DNA of 11,806 nucleotides from Gammaproteobacteria bacterium (GTDB lineage Bacteria > Pseudomonadota > Gammaproteobacteria > Pseudomonadales > Azotimanducaceae). Numbering within the stretch: position 1 is the stretch's first letter; each line of letters opens with the position of its first letter. Below are positions 6,767 through 11,806 of this stretch, piece after piece. The notes below the pieces were generated by a model. It was not told where the DNA came from. It did not search any database and saw only the letters and a list, made by a program, of their open reading frames with translations. The DNA lies in NCBI GenBank assembly GCA_030432795.1, contig JAUILW010000064.1:1-11806 (forward strand). Reading direction: 5' to 3'. The position numbers were made by a program, and so were the translations under genes.

Positions 6767-7702
6767 CTAATCCTGTTCCGCAGGACCGTCCGCCTCTGGC
6801 AGCGGGTAGTGCACGCCGGGCACCCCCTTCTCCAGGGCCTGATACCAGTCCGGGCGCGGCTGCACCGGCGTATAGCTGGTAGGCACCATGGGGGTCTGCG
6901 TGTTCCATTCGTGGTGAATTGGCGGGATCTGGAAGGTGCCGTTGCTGGCGTTGGTGCCGCCGTCCACCAGCAGGTCGACGCCGGTGATGTAGCTGGCAAG
7001 ATCTGACGCCAGAAACATCACCGCATTGGTCACCTCCTGCGCTTCGCCGACGCGGCGCATGGGCGTGCGGCTGGCAATCCAGCGGTCGATGCCCATGGCT
7101 TCGAGCATCGGGCGGGTCATCTCCGTGACGATGAAGCCCGGCGACACCGAGTTGACGCGCACGCCACGGTCGGCCCATTCCACACCAAGCTGATAGGTCA
7201 TGTTCAACAGTCCGCCTTTGGCCGCCGTGTAGCCGATGACGTTGTTCTCATTGCCACCACTGGCGAGGATGGAGCAGATGTTGACGATCGACCCGGCGCC
7301 CCGTTCCAGCATGTGCTTTCCGCAACCGCGGGCGAAGTAGAAGGCCCCGACCAGATCCACCGCCAGAATGCGATTGAACATCTCCGCGTCGAACTGCTCC
7401 GCGGCCACACCCCGCGCATCGGCGATGCCTGCGTTGTTGATCAGCACATCGATTCTGCCGAACGCCTCGAGTCCTCCGCCGATGACCCGCTCTACATCGC
7501 TCTCCACCGACACGTCGCCAGCGATGACCAGCGCTTTGCCGCCGTGAGATTCGCAGCGCTGCGCCACCTGCGCCAGTAACTCCTCGCTCCGCGCGGTAAG
7601 AATCAGATCCGCACCAGCCTCGGCGAACGCGTAGGCAAACTGCTCTCCGAGCCCGTAGGAGGCACCGGTGATCAGCACGACTTTACCCTTGAAATCAAAC
7701 AT
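6767..7702 (-). CDS. Short-chain dehydrogenase/reductase with long C-terminal tail
   Basis: A 311-residue NAD(P)-dependent oxidoreductase of the classical SDR family. The cofactor motif is TGASYGLG (residues 12-19), with NNAG at 89-92 and catalytic Ser144, Tyr158 and Lys162 (YTAAK); the core ends with ITGVDLLVDGG near 249. Classical SDRs stop close to this point (about 250 residues), but here about 60 further residues rich in Pro, Trp and Tyr follow. The ATG at 7702 begins MFDFKGKVVLITG, the normal SDR N-terminus, with GGAAG upstream. Longer in-frame starts (GTG at 7777) would add an atypical leader. It is the first gene of the run leading to the BVMO, so it most likely oxidises a secondary alcohol to the BVMO's ketone substrate (inference). 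ARSEE after beta strand 2 does not settle NAD versus NADP. Confidence 0.93.
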   Translation of the reverse strand: MFDFKGKVVLITGASYGLGEQFAYAFAEAGADLILTARSEELLAQVAQRCESHGGKALVIAGDVSVESDVERVIGGGLEAFGRIDVLINNAGIADARGVAAEQFDAEMFNRILAVDLVGAFYFARGCGKHMLERGAGSIVNICSILASGGNENNVIGYTAAKGGLLNMTYQLGVEWADRGVRVNSVSPGFIVTEMTRPMLEAMGIDRWIASRTPMRRVGEAQEVTNAVMFLASDLASYITGVDLLVDGGTNASNGTFQIPPIHHEWNTQTPMVPTSYTPVQPRPDWYQALEKGVPGVHYPLPEADGPAEQD

Positions 7703-7748
7703 GCTCTGCTTCCGTACTGCCGTGAGAAAGGCAGGGAGCATACCGGAT

Positions 7749-7878
7749 TTCGCTAAGGAATCGGCCTGCCGGGCCACCAGCGAGCCAGCGCGCCGGAAAA
7801 CGCCCCTGAAACAGGAGACAAGCCCGAATGAATATCCCCCATAGCATCTCAGAGGTCACCGCCGACTGGCTTAGCGAA
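7749..7878. repeat. 9-bp inverted repeat spanning the SDR/kinase divergent gap
   Basis: TTCGCTAAG at 7749-7757 and its reverse complement CTTAGCGAA at 7870-7878 are 112 bp apart. The first arm lies in the intergenic region upstream of the SDR start, the second inside the first codons of the kinase gene. They could be paired binding half-sites for the divergent promoters, but a chance match of this length over such a region is quite possible. Confidence 0.25.
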
Positions 7879-8907
7879 GCGTTAGGCGCAAAGGTCGACC
7901 ACTTCCAACTCGAACAGATCGGCCAGGGCGTGGGAATCATGGGCGACATCTATCGCGTCACGCTCGACTACGGCGCCGACGTAGCCACAGCCCCTGCGAG
8001 CGCGGTGGTGAAGCTGCCATCTGCCTATCCGGAAAACCGCGAACAGGGGGTGGCGCTCGGCATGTTCGACGCCGAGGTACGTTTCTACAGAGAACTCGCT
8101 GACCAGGTGACCAGCGGCCTGCCGCAGATCTACCACGCCGACATCCGCAGCGGCACCGCCGAGTTCGTCATCGTCATGGAGGACCTCGCGAGCCTGGAGA
8201 TGGTAGACCAGGTGGCCGGCATGCAGCCGGCTCAGGCAGAAGCGGCAGTGCGCGTGCTCGCCGGTGTTCACGCCACCTGGTGGAACCGGGTGCAGGACGG
8301 TGGGCTTGACTGGATACCGTCCATGGTCAGCGACCGCATCGCCCACGTGGACCAGCTATTCACGCAGATCTTCCCCACCTTCGCAGAAAAGTTCGAAAGC
8401 TACCTGCCACCGGGCGGTATCGACGTCTACGAAGGGTTCACGGGGCGCTATCTGGCCATCAACACGGTCATCGCCGGTCGCAGCCCCTGGACCCTGGTAC
8501 ACCAGGACTTTCGCGTGGAAAACATGCTGTTCGACACAAACGACCCCGACCGCGTGGTGGTCATCGACTGGCAGGGCATTGGCCGCGGACCGGGCGCCTA
8601 CGACCTCGCCTACCTGCTCGGCGGTTCAATGGACACGGCGCTGCGTCGGCAGCACGAGCTACACCTGGTAGGTGCCTACCATGACGCGCTGATGGACGCA
8701 GGCGTAACCGGCTACAGCCTCGAACAGCTCAGCGAAGACTACGCGCACGCCCACCTCATGGGCGGGCTCGCCACCAGCATGATCACCGGCGGCGCCATGG
8801 ATCTGAGCAACGAGCGCGGCGTGAATCTCATCAGTACGATGGCGAGCCGGCACGCGGCAGCGGCGCTGGATCATGGGGGGTTGGAGCGACTGCGAGCGTT
8901 CGCCTGA
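7828..8907 (+). CDS. APH/choline-kinase-fold phosphotransferase
   Basis: A 359-residue protein kinase-like small-molecule phosphotransferase of the aminoglycoside phosphotransferase superfamily. The nucleotide loop is IGQGVGIMGDIYRV (about residues 31-44), the ATP-binding lysine is Lys62 in AVVKLP, and an acidic partner falls in DAEVRFYREL (81-90). The catalytic loop is VHQDFRVENMLF with Asp227 and Asn232, and the metal-binding Asp247 is in VIDWQG. All key residues are present, so it should be active. Family substrates are hydroxyl groups; LvaA of levulinate catabolism and the kinase domains of ACAD10/11 act on 4-hydroxyacyl-CoA, so antibiotic resistance should not be assumed. AGGAGA lies 9 bp before the ATG. 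It is divergent from the SDR-BVMO run with about 125 bp between starts, suggesting shared control (inference). Confidence 0.92.
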   Translation: MNIPHSISEVTADWLSEALGAKVDHFQLEQIGQGVGIMGDIYRVTLDYGADVATAPASAVVKLPSAYPENREQGVALGMFDAEVRFYRELADQVTSGLPQIYHADIRSGTAEFVIVMEDLASLEMVDQVAGMQPAQAEAAVRVLAGVHATWWNRVQDGGLDWIPSMVSDRIAHVDQLFTQIFPTFAEKFESYLPPGGIDVYEGFTGRYLAINTVIAGRSPWTLVHQDFRVENMLFDTNDPDRVVVIDWQGIGRGPGAYDLAYLLGGSMDTALRRQHELHLVGAYHDALMDAGVTGYSLEQLSEDYAHAHLMGGLATSMITGGAMDLSNERGVNLISTMASRHAAAALDHGGLERLRAFA

Positions 8908-8923
8908 AACGACCCTGAGGCCT

Positions 8924-8932
8924 GGGGGGGGG
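8924..8932 (+). other. G9 homopolymer between convergent genes
   Basis: Nine consecutive G residues lie in the 35-bp gap between the stop codons of the kinase and cardiolipin synthase genes. Being intergenic it affects neither frame, but the run length is prone to slippage or sequencing error. No terminator stem with a T-run is visible in this gap. Confidence 0.6.
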
Positions 8933-8942
8933 CAACCCACCA

Positions 8943-10112
8943 TCAAAGCTGCTCCTTGAAGAGCCGCACAAGCTTTTCCAGGATTTTGCGACCCAACGAT
9001 CGCCGCTGCCACTCTTCGATGTTCAATGCATCGCTATCCTCGCGATCATCCGCGAATTTCTCCAGAAGCGACGCAGCCACCCGCTCATCTTCGATGATGA
9101 GGTTCAGCTCCTCGTCCTTGCCCATCGATCGATAGTTGAAGTTGGCCGACCCCACACACGTCACTGCTTCATCGATGACCAGCCATTTACAGTGCAGCAT
9201 GGTGCGGCTGTAGAAACTGATCCGCGCCCCCGCTCGACCCAGGCGTTCGACGGCCCAGGCACCGGCGAGCTGGCTCATCCTGCTATCACACTGCTTACCC
9301 GGAAGCAGCAATTGCACACAAACACCTCGCTCAATCGCCTCCAGCAGAACCTCCACGAGGCGTTCGTCCGGGTTGAAGTAGGCGGTTTCCGCGACGATCT
9401 GCGTTCGAGCAATGGCAATGAGCGTCCTGGTGACGGTGCTCGCATCGGTCCAGCCGATGGTGCTGGAGGAGCGCACAACCTGCACGTCACTGCTGCCCGA
9501 CTGCTCCGGAAGCTCCGGGCGAACCGGTTCGAATGCCCAGGAGCCGGCTTCGTTCCAGTTCTCGAGAAATGCTGCCCGCATCGCCAGCACGCTTGGACCA
9601 CGCACTTCTACTTGCGTGTCGCGCCACTCCTTTGTGTTGCGGGCGTCACCTTCCCACTGCCCCGCAATACCGACCCCACCGGTGAACGCGATGGCGCCGT
9701 CGCAGATGAGCAATTTTCGATGCATACGCTTGTCGTGGCGCCACACACGCCAGGAACTCAGCGGCCGGAACCAGCGTAGAGACACACCGCTTTGCTGCAT
9801 CTGCCTGTGAAGCGCGCGCGGCATGCGCTTCGCACCAAACGCATCCAGCAGCACGCGCACCTCGCAGCCATTTGCCGCTTTGCTCGCCAACGCCTCCGCA
9901 AATACCCGCGCGATAGGCCCCGTCCAGTACACGAAGGTAGCGAACTCCACGAGAGACTCCGCCTGCTCGATCGCCCGGAGCATGGCAGGGAAGATCTGCA
10001 CGCCATTGTGCAGGATCTCGATGTCGTTATGGGGCAGAAAGGGAGAGCCGGTCGCCTGCACCAGAGCCTGCTGGTAGGCGCTGCCGTACACCGGGCTGTG
10101 CTGATCGGTCAC
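8943..10112 (-). CDS. Cardiolipin synthase, ClsB-like phospholipase D family
   Basis: A 389-residue phospholipase D superfamily enzyme with two HKD motifs. The first is HRKLLICDGAIAFTGG with His131, Lys133 and Asp138. The second is HCKWLVIDEAVTCVGSANFN with His307, Lys309 and Asp314. Two HKD halves in one chain, the NDIEILHNGVQIFPAMLRAI opening and GSANFNYRSMGKDEE after the second motif match cardiolipin synthases. There is no N-terminal membrane segment, unlike ClsA, so it resembles E. coli ClsB, which acts at the inner membrane; the basic C-terminal helix (RRSLGRKILEKLVRLFKEQL) may help it bind lipid. The only usable start is GTG at 10112, since an in-frame TAG lies just upstream, and its ribosome site is weak. 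It probably makes cardiolipin or related phospholipids. A link to the catabolic genes is not evident. Confidence 0.9.
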   Translation of the reverse strand: MTDQHSPVYGSAYQQALVQATGSPFLPHNDIEILHNGVQIFPAMLRAIEQAESLVEFATFVYWTGPIARVFAEALASKAANGCEVRVLLDAFGAKRMPRALHRQMQQSGVSLRWFRPLSSWRVWRHDKRMHRKLLICDGAIAFTGGVGIAGQWEGDARNTKEWRDTQVEVRGPSVLAMRAAFLENWNEAGSWAFEPVRPELPEQSGSSDVQVVRSSSTIGWTDASTVTRTLIAIARTQIVAETAYFNPDERLVEVLLEAIERGVCVQLLLPGKQCDSRMSQLAGAWAVERLGRAGARISFYSRTMLHCKWLVIDEAVTCVGSANFNYRSMGKDEELNLIIEDERVAASLLEKFADDREDSDALNIEEWQRRSLGRKILEKLVRLFKEQL

Positions 10113-10127
10113 ATCTCGAGACTATTG

Positions 10128-10144
10128 CGTGGAGGAGAGCCACG
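10128..10144. other. Small stem-loop and nearby palindrome upstream of the cardiolipin synthase gene
   Basis: CGTGG (10128-10132) and CCACG (10140-10144) can pair around a 7-base loop, just upstream of the GTG start at 10112. A separate 10-bp palindrome, AACCGCGGTT, sits at 10193-10202 next to the upstream gene's stop. Neither is followed by a T-run, so I do not call a terminator. Their role, if any, is unknown. Confidence 0.2.
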
Positions 10145-10205
10145 TTAACACGCACGAGAATCCTGTCAGCCCGAGCGGCACCGTTGTTGTGAAACCGCGG
10201 TTACC

Positions 10206-10721
10206 TCAGTCCCGCGCCGCCTGATCGTAGTAAGCAAACTTCGAGCTCGTCACGAACTCCTCCAGCTTCTCAATCTCGCGGGCGACCTCCTGCTCGCTCT
10301 GCGCATCGCGATTGCTGCGCAGCGCGACGATCTTGTCACGCGCCTGCTCGAGGTTCTCCCTTGTCTGCAGCAGCTCCGGGTCGATCTTCTCCCAGTCGAC
10401 GCTGGCAAGGATCGTGACGAGCGCATCGGTGCGTTCGGACAATCGGGAGAGTTCATCCTGGGTCTGCTTCAGACCGGTGAGCTGCTCCATCTTGCGCGCT
10501 TCCCACTCGTTGCCCACCCAGAACACCTGCACGGTGTGGATGGCGAGGCCGATGCCCCAGCCCAGCAGCGGAAAGAAGAACCAGAGCGTTCCAGGGTGCG
10601 TGAGCAGGTTGAGAATGATCAGAAACACATTCACCGATACGTAAGCGGTGAGGTGGCCGTAGTAGCCGCGCAGCTCCTTGATGCGTTTCTTGGCCTGCTT
10701 CTCGTTCATCGTTTGCCCCAT
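10206..10721 (-). CDS. 2TM-domain protein with coiled-coil C-terminus
   Basis: A 171-residue small membrane protein. A basic N-terminus (NEKQAKKRIKELRGYYGHL) leads into two predicted transmembrane helices, about residues 22-40 (LTAYVSVNVFLIILNLL) and 46-68 (LWFFFPLLGWGIGLAIHTVQVF), with the short loop THPGT between them. This is the pattern of the 2TM domain, found alone or fused to histidine kinases or LytTR regulators. The rest, about 76-156, is highly charged and helical with heptad-like spacing, a likely cytoplasmic coiled coil. I chose ATG 10721 (MGQTMNEK) because AGGTGGA lies 10 bp upstream; the ATG at residue 5 (GGGG upstream) and in-frame starts further out are alternatives. Function is unknown. 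It lies 93 bp upstream of, and on the same strand as, the cardiolipin synthase gene, so co-transcription is possible. Confidence 0.85.
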   Translation of the reverse strand: MGQTMNEKQAKKRIKELRGYYGHLTAYVSVNVFLIILNLLTHPGTLWFFFPLLGWGIGLAIHTVQVFWVGNEWEARKMEQLTGLKQTQDELSRLSERTDALVTILASVDWEKIDPELLQTRENLEQARDKIVALRSNRDAQSEQEVAREIEKLEEFVTSSKFAYYDQAARD

Positions 10722-10847
10722 GGTTTGCGTATCCACCTGATAAGCAAAGCGCATGCCATCGCATATCCCATTGGAATTCAACAGGTTACAGTAGGTGGCT
10801 AGCGCTAACGTGGCCGCTCACGCCAAGACATGGTGAAACCGGCCAAC

Positions 10848-11414
10848 TCACCCCAGACGCCGCACCGGCTCCTTGCCGTCCCAGCCGCGGGCCGCATCCG
10901 CCACGAACTGATAGAAGCCGAGCAGTTGCTCCGAGCGCTCGTACACCTCCAGCAGGTGGCCCTGCTGCGCCACCGTGTCGATGAATGCGAACTCGCGGCC
11001 ATTCAGGGTCTGCGCCCGCGCCGCCACCTCAAGCCCAAGCTCCGCCGCCGCCTGGTAGGTACCTTCGAGGGATTCGACCATCATGGCGGTGTGATGCAGC
11101 CCCTGCTCGCCGGGTGCGAAGAGGTCGCGAAACGGCGACGGGCCTTCCACGTCCTGCTGCACCAGCTCCATCATGACGTTGCCCCACTGCCCGTAGGCGG
11201 AGGTGTGCAGAAACGGCTGCGCCTGGCGCTCACCACGATGCTCCGCCCACGCAAGCTCGATGCGCTCCACGAGAAAGAAAGGCCCGGCGCCGTACGCCTT
11301 GCACGCCCACGCCGCCGCCTGCTCCGAGTTGTTGACGAAGTACGCGATCTGCACGATCGGTTCACCCAGCACACCTGCCTCCTGTGAATACGCCTGCCTC
11401 GGGTCGTTGACCAT
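10848..11414 (-). CDS. VOC-superfamily (glyoxalase/dioxygenase fold) protein
   Basis: A 188-residue protein of the vicinal-oxygen-chelate fold, two paired beta-alpha-beta modules that bind a divalent metal. Members include methylmalonyl-CoA epimerase, glyoxalase I and extradiol dioxygenases. Module one begins PIVQIAYFVNNSEQAAAW (about residues 19-36) and ends with NVMMELVQ. Module two begins GLHHTAMMVESLEGTY (105-120) and ends with GHLLEVYE. Candidate metal ligands by position are Gln22, Glu83, His107 or His108, and Glu156, an epimerase/glyoxalase-like set in which Gln replaces the usual first His. Start: AGAGG lies 5 bp before the ATG at 11414; the ATG at 11417 and a GTG at 11435 are alternatives. 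It is divergent from an SDR of the 3-hydroxyacyl-CoA type, so an acyl-CoA epimerase or lyase role is plausible but unproven. Confidence 0.88.
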   Translation of the reverse strand: MVNDPRQAYSQEAGVLGEPIVQIAYFVNNSEQAAAWACKAYGAGPFFLVERIELAWAEHRGERQAQPFLHTSAYGQWGNVMMELVQQDVEGPSPFRDLFAPGEQGLHHTAMMVESLEGTYQAAAELGLEVAARAQTLNGREFAFIDTVAQQGHLLEVYERSEQLLGFYQFVADAARGWDGKEPVRRLG

Positions 11415-11460
11415 CATAACCTCTTTGCCAGACACTGATGGCGAGGGTAGATACCAGGGG

Positions 11461-11806
11461 ATGACCGTGAGCGAGTTTCAGGACAAGGTAGTGGTAATCA
11501 CCGGCGCCGGCGGGGGCCTCGGCAAAGCGCATGCGCTGGAGTTCGCCGCACGCGGCGCGAAGGTGGTGGTGAATGACCTCGGCGGCAGCGGTGACGGTAC
11601 CGGCGCCAGCGACATGGCCGACGCGGTGGTGGAGGAAATCAGAAACGCCGGCGGCATCGCCATTGCCAACAAGGCGTCCGTATCGAGCCGCGAGGGTGCA
11701 AAGTCCATCATCGACGATGCGGTGGCCGAGTTCGGCACCGTGGACATACTCGTCAACAACGCCGGCATTCTGCGCGACAAGAGCTTCAAGAAGATGTCGC
11801 TGGACG
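11461..11806 (+). CDS. SDR of the multifunctional-enzyme type (3-hydroxyacyl-CoA dehydrogenase), 3' end beyond the window
   Basis: The first 115 residues of a short-chain dehydrogenase, truncated by the window edge. The cofactor loop is TGAGGGLG (residues 14-21). A diagnostic insert follows strand 2, VVVNDLGGSGDGTGASDMAD (about 36-54), and then VEEIRNAGGIAIAN. NNAGILRDKSFKKMS begins at residue 99. The NDLGG...D insert and NNAGILRDKSF are characteristic of the dehydrogenase domain of peroxisomal multifunctional enzyme type 2 (HSD17B4) and its bacterial homologues, which oxidise (3R)-hydroxyacyl-CoA or related steroid-like substrates. The catalytic Ser-Tyr-Lys lies outside the window. ATG 11461 is the conventional start, but AGGGG at 11456-11460 is ideally spaced for the in-frame GTG at 11467. 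Only 46 bp separate it from the divergent VOC gene. Confidence 0.9.
   Translation, partial: MTVSEFQDKVVVITGAGGGLGKAHALEFAARGAKVVVNDLGGSGDGTGASDMADAVVEEIRNAGGIAIANKASVSSREGAKSIIDDAVAEFGTVDILVNNAGILRDKSFKKMSLD

Noticed and set aside
7828..8907. Reading the APH-fold gene as an aminoglycoside resistance determinant
   Set aside because: The fold is shared by many metabolic kinases, and the context is catabolic with no mobile element or other resistance gene.

Overview
The window is GC-rich, densely coded bacterial DNA. It reads as a chromosomal catabolic region of a pseudomonadotal, probably gammaproteobacterial, heterotroph. That placement is an inference from protein flavour, gene density and codon use, because no rRNA or other marker gene is present. 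I see no RNA genes, insertion sequences, phage genes or CRISPR array. Eleven complete genes and two edge-truncated genes account for nearly all of the sequence.

Left part (1-2998). A minus-strand pair encodes a SnoaL/NTF2-fold protein followed by an AMP-dependent acyl-CoA synthetase that runs off the left edge; stop and start codons share one base (TGATG). A divergent TetR-family regulator (1720-2337) faces this pair across an AT-rich gap holding a 15-bp near-perfect operator-like palindrome. Convergent to the regulator is a gene for an unrecognised membrane-anchored protein with a short NAAAT tandem repeat.

Centre (3259-8907). This is the most coherent unit. A minus-strand run encodes, in order of transcription, a short-chain dehydrogenase (SDR), a type I Baeyer-Villiger monooxygenase (BVMO), an alpha/beta hydrolase and a luciferase-like flavin monooxygenase (LLM). 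The gaps are 77 bp, 21 bp and a 4-bp GTGA overlap. The first three fit the classic logic alcohol -> ketone -> ester or lactone -> acid plus alcohol (or hydroxy acid). Divergent from the SDR is an APH/choline-kinase-fold phosphotransferase. Kinases of this fold act on hydroxyacyl-CoA in levulinate catabolism (LvaA) and in mammalian ACAD10/11, so it could handle the hydroxy acid released by the BVMO/hydrolase pair once a ligase such as the one at the left edge has made the CoA ester. That chain is a hypothesis.

Right part (8943-11806). Three minus-strand genes follow: a ClsB-like cardiolipin synthase with two HKD motifs, a small 2TM-domain protein with a coiled-coil tail, and a vicinal-oxygen-chelate (glyoxalase-fold) protein. 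At the right edge, divergent from the last, starts a plus-strand SDR of the peroxisomal-multifunctional-enzyme (3-hydroxyacyl-CoA dehydrogenase) type, cut off by the window end. It again suggests beta-oxidation-like chemistry nearby.

No single gene is of an unknown enzyme class. The points worth following up are the SDR/BVMO/hydrolase/LLM cassette with its divergent kinase, the operator palindrome, the altered second dinucleotide-binding motif of the BVMO, the long C-terminal tail on the central SDR, and the unrecognised repeat-bearing membrane protein.
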